This document shows positions 47,802-56,256 of a stretch of DNA of 64,000 nt, piece by piece. The number at the start of each line of letters is the position of its first letter. The first letter of the stretch is position 1. A program made the translations under genes and the position numbers. This DNA is from JBNAVY01 sp049700195. GTDB lineage: Bacteria; Bacillota; Thermoanaerobacteria; Thermoanaerobacterales; Thermoanaerobacteraceae. The stretch is from contig JBNAVY010000005.1 in the NCBI GenBank assembly GCA_049700195.1, positions 1 through 64,000 on the forward strand, in the 5' to 3' direction. Below the pieces are notes generated by a model. The model worked only from the letters and a program-made list of their open reading frames with translations. It searched no databases and was not told where the DNA came from.

Positions 47802-48869
47802 TTGTATACAATTTTATCAATAAATCCAGGTTCTACATCCACTAAAATAGCTCTTTTTAAAGATAAGGAACTTGTTTTCTCAGAAACTTTAAGATATGAT
47901 ACTTCTCAATTGAAGCAATATAAAAGAATAATTGATCAATTAGATTTCAGAACAAAAACTATTTTGGAAATTTTAAAAGACAAAGGTATAGCTATTTCTG
48001 ATTTAGATGCAATTGTTGGCAGAGGAGGACTTTTAAAGCCAATTGAAAGTGGAACATATGAAGTAAATGAAAAAATGGTAGAAGATTTAAAAGAAGCAAA
48101 AAGAGGTGAGCATGCTTCAAACCTGGGAGGCATAATAGCATATTCTTTAGCAAAAGAACATGCTATACCTGCATATATTGTCGACCCAGTAGTTGTAGAT
48201 GAACTTGAAGAGGTTGCTCGAATATCTGGAATGCCAGAAATAGAAAAAATGAGCATTTTTCATGCATTAAATCAAAAAGCAATAGCCAGAAGACTTTCTG
48301 CTGATTTAGGGAAAAGTTATACAGATGCAAATTTAATTATAGCCCATTTAGGTGGTGGTATATCAGTAGGAGCTCATAAAAGAGGCAGAGTAGTAGATGT
48401 AAATGATGCATTAAATGGTGAAGGACCTTTTTCACCAGAAAGGGCTGGAGGATTACCTGTTCTCGATTTTGCCAAACTTTGCTTTAGTGGTTCATATACT
48501 TATGATGAGATAAAGAAAAAATTAATTGGTCAAGGAGGAATAGCAGCACATCTTGGGACTAATGATGTAAGAGAAGTATACAAAAAGATTGAAAAAGGAG
48601 ACAAAAAAGCAGAACTTATCCTTGATGCTATGGCATATCAGACTGCCAAGGAAATAGGAGCTATGGCTGCTGTACTTGAAGGTAAAGTAGACGGTATAGG
48701 TATAACCGGCGGTATAGCATATAATAATGACTTTGTGGAACGCATAAGCAAGAGAGTTAAATTTATAGCGCCAATAAAGATTTATCCAGGTGAGGATGAA
48801 ATGATAGCACTAATGGAAGGTGCTTATAGAGTACTTACAGGTGAAGAAAAGGCAAAAGTGTATAATTAA
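47802..48869 (+). CDS. buk: Butyrate / branched-chain fatty acid kinase (second copy)
   Basis: 355-residue acyl kinase paralogous to the copy at 43.5 kb, with ILSINPGSTSTKIAL, VGRGGLLKPIESGTY, AIPAYIVDPVVVDEL, AHLGGGISVGAHKRG and GIGITGGIAY. Clear divergence from the first copy (for example in the residue 85-105 and C-terminal regions) argues for different acyl preferences rather than a fresh duplicate. Start is TTG 47802 after GGAGGGG; the GTG/ATG-free frame further upstream has no site. It heads the run buk2 - P-loop protein - 2-oxoacid oxidoreductase genes. Confidence 0.93.
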   Translation: MYTILSINPGSTSTKIALFKDKELVFSETLRYDTSQLKQYKRIIDQLDFRTKTILEILKDKGIAISDLDAIVGRGGLLKPIESGTYEVNEKMVEDLKEAKRGEHASNLGGIIAYSLAKEHAIPAYIVDPVVVDELEEVARISGMPEIEKMSIFHALNQKAIARRLSADLGKSYTDANLIIAHLGGGISVGAHKRGRVVDVNDALNGEGPFSPERAGGLPVLDFAKLCFSGSYTYDEIKKKLIGQGGIAAHLGTNDVREVYKKIEKGDKKAELILDAMAYQTAKEIGAMAAVLEGKVDGIGITGGIAYNNDFVERISKRVKFIAPIKIYPGEDEMIALMEGAYRVLTGEEKAKVYN

Positions 48870-48881
48870 AGGATGATGATA

Positions 48882-49556
48882 ATGGATTGTAAAAGATTAA
48901 CAATTGTTTTGGGGCATTATGGCACAGGTAAAACAGAAATAGCAATTAATTATGCAAGATATATTAAAGAACTTGGATATGATGTGGAAATTGTTGACCT
49001 TGATATAGTAAATCCATATTTTAGGCCTAGGGAAGTCAGAAAAGAACTTATGCAGAAATGGGGTATAAAAGTAACCGGTACAGAAGAAAAATATATGAGT
49101 GCTGATGTACCAGCTCTTTCAAGAAACATTTATGGTGCTTTATATAATAAGGATAAGTTTGCTGTTTTTGATGTAGGAGGAGATGACAAAGGGGCTATTG
49201 CATTTGGACAATATCACAACATTATGGAAGAACAAGATGCAGATATTTTGTTTGTAATTAATGTTAACAGACCTCTTACACAAGATTCAAAATCAATAAT
49301 ACAATATTTAAATCTTGTAGAGGGAGCAGCAAAAGTAAAAGTAACTCATCTTGTTAATAACACACATTTATCTAATGATACAACAGTAGATGAAGTTTTA
49401 AAAGGTCAAAAAGTTGTTGAAGAAGTTTCAAAAATAACTGGAATACCCATAAAAATGATTGCAGCAAAAAGGGATATTGCATATAAACTTCCCGATATGG
49501 GGTACCCTATTTTCCCTATGGATCTTTATATGAAAACACCTTGGAATAAATTTTGA
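48882..49556 (+). CDS. P-loop nucleotide-binding protein of unknown function in the 2-oxoacid oxidoreductase operon
   Basis: 224-residue cytosolic protein with Walker [10 protein letters not shown] near the N terminus, then [17 protein letters not shown], a MinD/CobQ/dethiobiotin-synthetase-like switch I region, [15 protein letters not shown] as Walker B/switch II, and a guanine/adenine-site-like HLVNNTHLS. The SIMIBI-class layout suggests an ATPase acting as chaperone, metallocluster loader or regulator. It lies between buk2 and the ferredoxin-like oxidoreductase subunit, 13 bases before the latter, so it is co-translated with that iron-sulfur enzyme. I start it at ATG 48882; ATGs at 48873 and 48876 sit too close to the AAAGG site. 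Function unknown. Confidence 0.8.
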   Translation: MDCKRLTIVLGHYGTGKTEIAINYARYIKELGYDVEIVDLDIVNPYFRPREVRKELMQKWGIKVTGTEEKYMSADVPALSRNIYGALYNKDKFAVFDVGGDDKGAIAFGQYHNIMEEQDADILFVINVNRPLTQDSKSIIQYLNLVEGAAKVKVTHLVNNTHLSNDTTVDEVLKGQKVVEEVSKITGIPIKMIAAKRDIAYKLPDMGYPIFPMDLYMKTPWNKF

Positions 49557-49569
49557 GAGGGGGATTTTT

Positions 49570-49782
49570 GTGAAACAGGTTATATTTAATGAAGATTTAT
49601 GTAAAGGTTGTGAATTATGCAAAGAGGCTTGTCCAGTTCATATTATTGAAATGGACTTTAGCAGAATTAATATAAAAGGTTATCATCCTGCTACAATTAA
49701 GCCTGAAAATATGGAAAAGTGTATAAGTTGCGGATTTTGTGCAACAATGTGTCCAGATACTGTTATAACTGTTATAAAATAA
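49570..49782 (+). CDS. vorD: 2-oxoacid:ferredoxin oxidoreductase, delta (ferredoxin-like) subunit
   Basis: 70-residue protein with two [4Fe-4S] motifs, [12 protein letters not shown] and [12 protein letters not shown], the electron-exit subunit of heterotetrameric 2-oxoacid oxidoreductases. The start is GTG 49570 with GAGGGGG upstream. It is followed in order by alpha, beta and gamma subunits. The second motif is complete, so both clusters should form. It passes electrons to soluble ferredoxin. Confidence 0.92.
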   Translation: MKQVIFNEDLCKGCELCKEACPVHIIEMDFSRINIKGYHPATIKPENMEKCISCGFCATMCPDTVITVIK

Positions 49783-49798
49783 TGGAGGGGGAGATAAA

Positions 49799-50863
49799 AT
49801 GGCTAAAGTATTAATGAAGGGAAATGAAGCTTTGGCAGAAGCGGCTATACAGGCTGGCTGCAGACATTATTTTGGATATCCAATTACGCCGCAAAATGAA
49901 GTAACTGCATATATGGCTAAGAGAATGCCAGAAGTTGGAGGCGTATTTTTACAAGCTGAGAGTGAAGTTTCTGCAATTAACATGGTATATGGTGCAGCAG
50001 GAGCAGGAGCAAGAGTACTTATTACATCATCAAGTCCTGGAATCAGCCTTATGCAAGAGGGAATTTCATATATTGCTGGAGCAGAAATTCCGTGTGTTAT
50101 TGCTAATATAATGAGAGGCGGTCCAGGACTTGGAGACATACAGGCTGCACAGTCTGACTATTTTCAAGCTACAAAAGGTGGTGGACATGGAGATTATAAA
50201 TTAATAGTTTTGGCACCTTCAACAATTCAGGAAATGGCTGATTTAGTTCAGGAAGCTTTTGATATTGCAGATGAATATAGGAATCCAGTAATGATACTAG
50301 GTGATGGTATGTTAGGGCAAATGATGGAACCTGTTGATTTTGACAATATCAAAAAGAATGAGTCTAAAATTGAAAAACCTTGGGCAACTACTGGAGTTGG
50401 TAATAGAGGGCATAGAAACATAATAAATTCTCTTTATCTTGATCCGCCAGTATTAGAACAGCATAATTATAAAATATTCAAGAAATATGAAAAAGCACAA
50501 AGCAAAGAGAAAAGATATGAAATGATAAGTTGTGAAGATGCAGATGTAATTCTTGTTGCATATGGCACAATAGCACGTGTAGCTAAAAATGTGATGGAAA
50601 TTGCAAGAAGAGAAGGGAAGAAAGTTGGCCTTATAAGACCAATATCACTTTGGCCTTTCCCTGAGGAACCTTTTGAAAAGACAGCAGATAAAGTAAAAGC
50701 TTATTTAACAGTTGAGATGAGCATGGGACAAATGGTAGAAGATGTTGAAAGAGCTGTAAAGTTTAAAAAACCTGTTCATTTTTATGGAAGGCCAGGGGGA
50801 ATGGTTCCAGAGCCAGCTGCAATTTTGAATGAAATTGAGAAGATATATGGAGGTGTTAAATAA
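49799..50863 (+). CDS. vorB: 2-oxoacid:ferredoxin oxidoreductase, alpha subunit (VorB/KorA type)
   Basis: 354 residues carrying the pyrimidine-binding and CoA-related domains: YFGYPITPQNEVTAYM, FLQAESEVSAINMVYGAAGAG (pieces), SSSPGISLMQEGISY and IMRGGPGLGDIQ. This pattern is shared by 2-oxoisovalerate (VOR) and 2-oxoglutarate (KOR) oxidoreductases. The neighbouring leucine-type dehydrogenases, acyltransferases and acyl kinases make branched-chain 2-oxo acids the best guess. Its stop shares a base with the beta subunit start (TAATG), so translation is coupled. RBS GGAGGGGGAG. Confidence 0.9.
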   Translation: MAKVLMKGNEALAEAAIQAGCRHYFGYPITPQNEVTAYMAKRMPEVGGVFLQAESEVSAINMVYGAAGAGARVLITSSSPGISLMQEGISYIAGAEIPCVIANIMRGGPGLGDIQAAQSDYFQATKGGGHGDYKLIVLAPSTIQEMADLVQEAFDIADEYRNPVMILGDGMLGQMMEPVDFDNIKKNESKIEKPWATTGVGNRGHRNIINSLYLDPPVLEQHNYKIFKKYEKAQSKEKRYEMISCEDADVILVAYGTIARVAKNVMEIARREGKKVGLIRPISLWPFPEEPFEKTADKVKAYLTVEMSMGQMVEDVERAVKFKKPVHFYGRPGGMVPEPAAILNEIEKIYGGVK

Positions 50864-51612
50864 TGGCTGTTGTTTTTGAAAAGACTAAAGGACTTACAGA
50901 TACACCTTTTCATTATTGTCCTGGTTGTACTCATGGGATAATACACAGATTAGTAGCAGAAGTAATGGAAGAATTAAATGTTTTAGATAAAGCAATAGGT
51001 GTTGCACCTGTTGGATGTGCAGTTTTTGCTTATGAATATTTTAATTGTGATATGCAAGAAGCAGCACATGGCAGAGCACCTGCAGTTGCAACTGGAATTA
51101 AAAGAGTCCATCCTGATAAAGTTGTTTTCACATATCAAGGTGATGGTGACCTTGCTGCAATAGGTACAGCAGAGACAGTTCATGCCGCTGCAAGGGGAGA
51201 AAATATAACAGTGATTTTTGTTAATAATGCTATTTATGGTATGACAGGCGGACAAATGGCACCGACATCTTTAATCGGACAGCAAACTCTTACTACTCCA
51301 TATGGTAGGACTCCAGAAAATAATGGTTATCCAGTAAAAATGAGCGAGATGCTTTCTACTCTTCAGGGAGCAGCTTATATTGAAAGAGTTTCTGTTTATG
51401 ATGTAAAACATGTAAGAGCGGCTAAAAAGGCAATTAAAAATGCATTTATGGCACAAATTCAGAAAAAGGGATTTTCTATGATTGAAGTTCTATCAAGTTG
51501 TCCAACAAACTGGGGAGTTTCTCCAAATGAGGCACTTCAGTGGATAAAAACCAACATGGAACCTTATTACCCTTTGGGTGTATATAAGAACACCTTAGAG
51601 GAGGTAAAATAA
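50863..51612 (+). CDS. vorA: 2-oxoacid:ferredoxin oxidoreductase, beta (TPP-binding) subunit
   Basis: 249 residues with thiamine diphosphate motif GDGDLAAIGTAETVHAA...NNAIYGMTGGQ (pieces) and the cluster-related CPGCTHG near the N terminus plus later cysteines (GCAVF). It decarboxylates the 2-oxo acid with TPP and hands the acyl group to CoA together with the alpha subunit. The start overlaps the alpha stop. The GGQMAPTSLIGQQT region is typical of VOR/KOR beta chains. Confidence 0.92.
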   Translation: MAVVFEKTKGLTDTPFHYCPGCTHGIIHRLVAEVMEELNVLDKAIGVAPVGCAVFAYEYFNCDMQEAAHGRAPAVATGIKRVHPDKVVFTYQGDGDLAAIGTAETVHAAARGENITVIFVNNAIYGMTGGQMAPTSLIGQQTLTTPYGRTPENNGYPVKMSEMLSTLQGAAYIERVSVYDVKHVRAAKKAIKNAFMAQIQKKGFSMIEVLSSCPTNWGVSPNEALQWIKTNMEPYYPLGVYKNTLEEVK

Positions 51613-51614
51613 TT

Positions 51615-52166
51615 ATGGAAGAGAGAATAATTTTTGCTGGTTTTGGCGGTCAAGGAATTATGTCTATGGGAATGCTTCTTGCTTATGCAGGTATGATTGA
51701 AGGTAAAAATGTATCATGGTTACCTTCATATGGTCCAGAAATGAGAGGCGGTACAGCAAATTGCAATGTTACAGTTTCGGATGGACCAGTTGGTTCTCCA
51801 ATAATAACTGAGGCTACAACAGTTGTTGTTATGAATAGACCATCTCTTGACAAATATGAATCATATGTTGTACCTGGAGGTAAATTGTTTATTAATAGTT
51901 CTTTAATAGATAAAAAATCAGAAAGAAAAGATATAGAAGTATATGAAATTCCTGCTAATGATATAGCAAATGAGCTTGGAAATTTGAAAATAGCAAATAT
52001 GATAGTATTAGGTGCTTTATTAGAAACCAATCCGATAGTAAAAAGTGAATCAGTTTTAGAAGCTTTACTAAAGGTTTTAGGCGAAGGAAAGAAGAATCTT
52101 GTTCCATTAAATAAAAAAGCTTTGGAAAGAGGAGCTGAAATAGTAAAATCTCTTGTATCAAAATAA
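51615..52166 (+). CDS. vorC: 2-oxoacid:ferredoxin oxidoreductase, gamma subunit
   Basis: 183-residue gamma-domain protein with the Rossmann-like start FAGFGGQGIMSMGMLLA and the SYGPEMRGGTANCNV motif common to this subunit family. It completes the delta-alpha-beta-gamma set, two bases after the beta gene with RBS GAGGAGG. A terminator hairpin begins at its stop codon. Confidence 0.92.
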   Translation: MEERIIFAGFGGQGIMSMGMLLAYAGMIEGKNVSWLPSYGPEMRGGTANCNVTVSDGPVGSPIITEATTVVVMNRPSLDKYESYVVPGGKLFINSSLIDKKSERKDIEVYEIPANDIANELGNLKIANMIVLGALLETNPIVKSESVLEALLKVLGEGKKNLVPLNKKALERGAEIVKSLVSK

Positions 52167-52190
52167 AATAACCTCTTTGAGGTTATTTTT
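52166..52190 (+). terminator. Terminator after the 2-oxoacid oxidoreductase genes
   Basis: Perfect 10-base stem AAATAACCTC/GAGGTTATTT, loop TTT, T run extending to 52190. Its 5' arm begins at the last base of the vorC stop. Confidence 0.85.
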
Positions 52191-52239
52191 TATAAAAATA
52201 TATAATATTTTACAAGAAATAATATAAGGAGGTGTTAAG

Positions 52240-53130
52240 TTGAGAAAGCTTAAAAATATTGTTGAGAAAGCTAAAGGTATAAAAGGAAATTTTGCTGTTG
52301 CTGGTGCTGAAGACAGTGAAGTTCTTTTAGCATGTGATGCTGCAAATAGAGCAGGTATAAGTAAACCTGTACTGGTTGGTGAAAAAGAAAAAATAGAAGA
52401 AATTGCTAAATATTTTAATATAAACATAAGCAATTTTGATATAATAGATGAAAAAGATGAAACGGAAAAGGCGAAAAAGGCAGTTTTATTAGTTAAAGAT
52501 GGGAAAGCATCTTTTTTGATGAAAGGTCTTATACCCACAGCAACTTTACTAAAAGCTGTTCTTGATAATGAAACAGGTATAAAGGATAAAGGGTTATTAA
52601 GTCATGTAATGGTATATGAAATACCAAAATATCACAAACTGTTATTTCTTACAGATGGAGGCATGAATATTAATCCAACTCTTGAGGAAAAGGTTCAGAT
52701 TTTAAATAATGCTATAAATGTAGCAGAAGCAATTGGCATAAAAAATCCTAAAACTGCTTGTCTGTCAGCAGTTGAAGTTGTAAATCCAAAAATGCCTTCT
52801 ACCATAGATGCATTTAAAATAAAAGAAATGAATCAAAAAGGCGAAATAAGAGGAATAGTAGATGGACCTTTAGCTTTTGATCTGGCAATAAGTAAAGAAG
52901 CTGCTTTACACAAAGGAGTTAATAGTGAAGTAGCAGGCGATGCAGATATATTATTAGTACCATTTATTGAAGTGGGTAATGGGATTGGTAAAAGCCTGAC
53001 GTATTTTGCAGGTGCATCAAGTGCAGGAATTGTAGTAGGTGCAAAAGTCCCAATTGTTTTAGTATCAAGAGCGGATTCTCATGAAGACAAATTTAATTCA
53101 ATAGCTCTTGCATGTGCTATGTCTATGTAA
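52240..53130 (+). CDS. ptb: Phosphate butyryltransferase (second copy)
   Basis: 296-residue Pta/Ptb-family acyltransferase paralogous to the gene at 44.6 kb: FAVAGAEDSEVLLAC, ASFLMKGLIPTATLLK, SHVMVYEIP, LFLTDGGMNINP, ACLSAVEVVNPKMP, GIVDGPLAFDLA. Divergence is broad, which suggests a different acyl-CoA preference. TTG start with AGGAGGTG six bases upstream. It leads the ptb-iorA-iorB unit, so it may handle arylacetyl-CoA (from indolepyruvate, phenylpyruvate or hydroxyphenylpyruvate); that is inference from position. Confidence 0.9.
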   Translation: MRKLKNIVEKAKGIKGNFAVAGAEDSEVLLACDAANRAGISKPVLVGEKEKIEEIAKYFNINISNFDIIDEKDETEKAKKAVLLVKDGKASFLMKGLIPTATLLKAVLDNETGIKDKGLLSHVMVYEIPKYHKLLFLTDGGMNINPTLEEKVQILNNAINVAEAIGIKNPKTACLSAVEVVNPKMPSTIDAFKIKEMNQKGEIRGIVDGPLAFDLAISKEAALHKGVNSEVAGDADILLVPFIEVGNGIGKSLTYFAGASSAGIVVGAKVPIVLVSRADSHEDKFNSIALACAMSM

Positions 53131-53161
53131 AAATTTCATCATTAAAAGAGGGGGAAATTTG

Positions 53162-54895
53162 ATGAAGAAAATCATGATGGGAGACGAGGCTGTAGCTCGT
53201 GGCGCATATGAGTATGGAGTAACCTTTGCTTCAGCATATCCTGGTACTCCCAGTACAGAAATTTTAGAGAATATTTCAAAATATAAAGAGATATATTCTG
53301 AGTGGGCTCCAAATGAAAAAGTTGCTTTAGAAGCTGCTATAGGAGCTTCCATTGCTGGAGCAAGAAGTCTTGCAGCTATGAAACATGTTGGTCTTAATGT
53401 TGCAGCAGATCCACTTTTTACTTTTGCTTATACAGGTGTTAATGGAGGATGTATTGTAATAACAGCTGATGACCCTGGAATGCACTCATCTCAAAATGAA
53501 CAAGACAATAGGTATTATGCTAAATTTGCTAAAATTCCTATGGTTGAACCTTCTGACAGTCAGGAATGCAAAGATTTTGTAGGTTATGCTCTTGATTTAA
53601 GTGAAAAATATGACACTCCTGTTTTATTTAGACTCACTACCAGAGTCAGCCATGGTAAAGGTGTGGTTGAATTAAAAGAAAGAAAAGACATTGAAATGAA
53701 ATCGTATAAAAAAGATATATCGAAATATGTTATGGTTCCTGCAAATGCCCAAAAAAAACATATTGAAGTTGAAAAAAGGTTAAAAGTTTTAAAAGAAGAA
53801 TCTGAGAGAAGTCCTTTAAATAAAATTGAATGGAAAAGTAAAGAAATAGGTATAATCACAAGTGGTATAAGTTATTTATATGTAAAAGAGATTTTTGATG
53901 ATGAAGTTTCAATATTAAAACTTGGTATGACATATCCACTGCCTGAAAAGTTAATAAGGGAGTTTGCTGAGAAAGTTGATAGACTGTATGTAGTTGAAGA
54001 ATTAGAACCTTACATTGAAGAATATGTAAAATCTCTAGGCATTAATGTAATAGGTAAGGAGTTAATACCTAACATTGGGGAATTAAATCCTGGAATAATT
54101 AAAAAGGCTTTAAAAGGAGAAGAAAATGAATATATAGAATTAGATTTAAATATACCTGGAAGACCTCCAATGTTATGTGCTGGTTGTCCGCACAGAGGTG
54201 TTTTTTATGTTTTAAAACAGAAAAAGGTACCTGTACTTGGAGATATAGGGTGTTATACTTTAGGTGCAGCTCCTCCTTTAGAGGCTATAGATACATGTGT
54301 ATGTATGGGAGCCAGTATTTCAGGAGCTCATGGTTTCCAGAAAGCAAATGAACATAATGGTAGGAAACAAAAGATTTTTAGCGTAATTGGCGATTCAACG
54401 TTTTTTCATTCGGGTATTACAGGTTTGATTGATATAGTTTATAATAAAGGGAATGCTGTTCCAATTATATTGGATAATAGAATTACAGCAATGACAGGGC
54501 ATCAGCAAAATCCAGGTACTGGTAAGACTTTAATGGGTGAAAATACTCAAGAAATAGACATTCCAAAACTCTGTGAAGCTATAGGAATAAAAAATATCAG
54601 AGTTGTAAATCCTTTTAATATTGAAGATGTTAAAAATGCTGTAGATGAAGCAATGACGACAGATGAAACCATGGTAATTGTAGCAAAAGGTCCTTGCGCT
54701 TTAATACCACCTAAGCCAACAGGAGAATGTAAAATTAATCAGGATAAATGTCGAAAATGTGGCGTTTGCCTTAGAATAGGCTGTCCTGCTATAAGCAAAA
54801 AAGATGGGCTTTTTAACATAGATCCTGAACAGTGTACAGGTTGTACTGTTTGTATGCAGGTATGCCCGTTTGATGCTATAGAAAAGGTGAGGTGA
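53162..54895 (+). CDS. iorA: Indolepyruvate ferredoxin oxidoreductase, alpha subunit
   Basis: 577-residue subunit that oxidatively decarboxylates aryl pyruvates from aromatic amino acids to aryl-acetyl-CoA with ferredoxin as acceptor (EC 1.2.7.8). N-terminal FASAYPGTPSTEILENI and MKHVGLNVAADPLFTF, the TPP domain with GDIGCYTLG and VIGDSTFFHSGITGL, and the C-terminal two-cluster ferredoxin domain (CRKCGVCLRIGCP, CTGCTVCMQVCP) are all visible. Note that the first cluster motif has RIGCP spacing, a variant seen in IorA. Start ATG 53162 after AGAGGGGG; an earlier in-frame ATG overlaps the ptb2 end without a site. Coupled to iorB. Confidence 0.94.
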   Translation: MKKIMMGDEAVARGAYEYGVTFASAYPGTPSTEILENISKYKEIYSEWAPNEKVALEAAIGASIAGARSLAAMKHVGLNVAADPLFTFAYTGVNGGCIVITADDPGMHSSQNEQDNRYYAKFAKIPMVEPSDSQECKDFVGYALDLSEKYDTPVLFRLTTRVSHGKGVVELKERKDIEMKSYKKDISKYVMVPANAQKKHIEVEKRLKVLKEESERSPLNKIEWKSKEIGIITSGISYLYVKEIFDDEVSILKLGMTYPLPEKLIREFAEKVDRLYVVEELEPYIEEYVKSLGINVIGKELIPNIGELNPGIIKKALKGEENEYIELDLNIPGRPPMLCAGCPHRGVFYVLKQKKVPVLGDIGCYTLGAAPPLEAIDTCVCMGASISGAHGFQKANEHNGRKQKIFSVIGDSTFFHSGITGLIDIVYNKGNAVPIILDNRITAMTGHQQNPGTGKTLMGENTQEIDIPKLCEAIGIKNIRVVNPFNIEDVKNAVDEAMTTDETMVIVAKGPCALIPPKPTGECKINQDKCRKCGVCLRIGCPAISKKDGLFNIDPEQCTGCTVCMQVCPFDAIEKVR

Positions 54896-54900
54896 TTGAT

Positions 54901-55470
54901 GTGCAGGATGTAACTAGCATATTATTAGTTGGCGTTGGTGGACAAGGTACCATTTTAGCTAGTAAAATATTAACTGAAGGTTTATTAAATGAAGGCTATG
55001 ATGTTAAAATGTCAGAAGTTCATGGGATGTCTCAAAGAGGTGGAAGTGTAAATACACAAATACGATTCGGTAAAAAGGTTTATTCACCAGTAATAGATTT
55101 AGGAAGTGCTGATATAATAGTTGCCTTTGAAAAAATGGAAGCGGGAAGATGGCTTAAATATTTAAAAAAAGAAGGTACTATGATTGTTAATACTGTTGAA
55201 ATACCTTCACTAACAATACTTATAGGTAAAGAAGAATATCCAAAAGATTTAATTGAGATTCTTACAAATAAAACTAAAACGATTACTGTAGATGCTTCTA
55301 AAATTGCTGAAGAGTTAGGAAATATTAAAGCACAGAACATTGTGTTATTAGGTAAGTTGATAAAATATTTAGACCTTAGAAATATAGATTGGGAGGCAAT
55401 AATAAAAGAAAATGTGCCAGAAAAATTTCTGGATTTAAACATAAAAGCATTTAGGAAAGGGCTTGAGTAA
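54901..55470 (+). CDS. iorB: Indolepyruvate ferredoxin oxidoreductase, beta subunit
   Basis: 189-residue gamma-domain type subunit of IorAB with ILLVGVGGQGTILASKIL and MSEVHGMSQRGGSVNTQIR, the standard IorB signatures. I start at GTG 54901, six bases behind GAGGTGAT; the alternative GTG at 54892 overlaps the iorA stop and lies in the ribosome site. It ends the aromatic arm of the fermentation cluster and is followed by a strong terminator. Confidence 0.93.
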   Translation: MQDVTSILLVGVGGQGTILASKILTEGLLNEGYDVKMSEVHGMSQRGGSVNTQIRFGKKVYSPVIDLGSADIIVAFEKMEAGRWLKYLKKEGTMIVNTVEIPSLTILIGKEEYPKDLIEILTNKTKTITVDASKIAEELGNIKAQNIVLLGKLIKYLDLRNIDWEAIIKENVPEKFLDLNIKAFRKGLE

Positions 55471-55472
55471 GT

Positions 55473-55498
55473 ATAGGGGTATGCACCCCTATTTTTTT
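55473..55498 (+). terminator. Terminator of the ptb2-iorAB unit
   Basis: Perfect 8-base GC-rich stem ATAGGGGT/ACCCCTAT, loop ATGC, followed by seven T's. Confidence 0.92.
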
Positions 55499-55560
55499 GA
55501 CTATCATTTATAAATTGTATAAAATATAGATGAAAATAGTAAATATAGGGGATGGTTATT

Positions 55561-56160
55561 TTGATATACTATATTGTAAGAAATTTTTCTAAAATATTTT
55601 TTAAATTATTTTATTCTTTTAAAGTGGAAATTTTAAGTAAAATACCCGAAAATTCATGTATATTTGTAGCAAACCATCAAAGCCTTCTTGATCCTCCAGT
55701 TGTTGCTGCTTCATTAAAAAGAAGATTAATATTTTTAGCTAGTACAGATTTATATAAAATACCAATTATAAGATTTATATTAATTAAAACAAATTCTATA
55801 CCTATAAAAAAGAATACTGCAGATATAGAGGCTATAAAAACAGCATTGAAAAAACTTAAAGAAGGCTATTCAATAGCCATGTTCCCTGAAGGAGGGCTAT
55901 CAAAAGATGGAGAAATAAAAAAAGCATATGAAGGAGCTATGTATATTTCTTATAAAAGTAGTATTCCAATAGTACCAATCTCTATTAAAGGGACACATGA
56001 TATTATGCCGTTTGGGAAATTTATTCCACGTTTGAAAGGAAAAATTTCAGTAAAAATAGGACAACCAATATATCCGGATTTAGATATAGAAATAAGGAAG
56101 GGAATTGAAAACATGCGTGATAAAGTAATGAATAGTATAAAGGAAATGTATGAGCTTTAA
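55561..56160 (+). CDS. plsC: 1-acyl-sn-glycerol-3-phosphate acyltransferase family protein
   Basis: 199-residue membrane-associated acyltransferase for phospholipid synthesis. The catalytic NHQSLLDP (HX4D) at about residues 38-45, the FPEGGLSKDG block and PIVPISIKGTHDIMP are the PlsC signatures. It acylates lysophosphatidic acid at position 2. Start is TTG 55561 nine bases after GGGG; the ATG at 55552 touches that site. It lies alone ahead of glmM, whose own promoter follows. Another lysophospholipid could be the acceptor. Confidence 0.88.
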   Translation: MIYYIVRNFSKIFFKLFYSFKVEILSKIPENSCIFVANHQSLLDPPVVAASLKRRLIFLASTDLYKIPIIRFILIKTNSIPIKKNTADIEAIKTALKKLKEGYSIAMFPEGGLSKDGEIKKAYEGAMYISYKSSIPIVPISIKGTHDIMPFGKFIPRLKGKISVKIGQPIYPDLDIEIRKGIENMRDKVMNSIKEMYEL

Positions 56161-56195
56161 AATCATATAATAAAAGGTGTAATTTAAAATGTAAA

Positions 56196-56224
56196 TTGAA
56201 TTATACTTTTCAGTGTGATAAAAT
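56196..56224 (+). promoter_or_regulatory. Promoter of glmM
   Basis: TTGAAT (56196-56201), 17-base spacer, TAAAAT (56219-56224); predicted start near 56231, 26 bases before the glmM ATG. Confidence 0.6.
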
Positions 56225-56256
56225 ATTATCGTATGAATTTTGAGAGGAGATATAAA

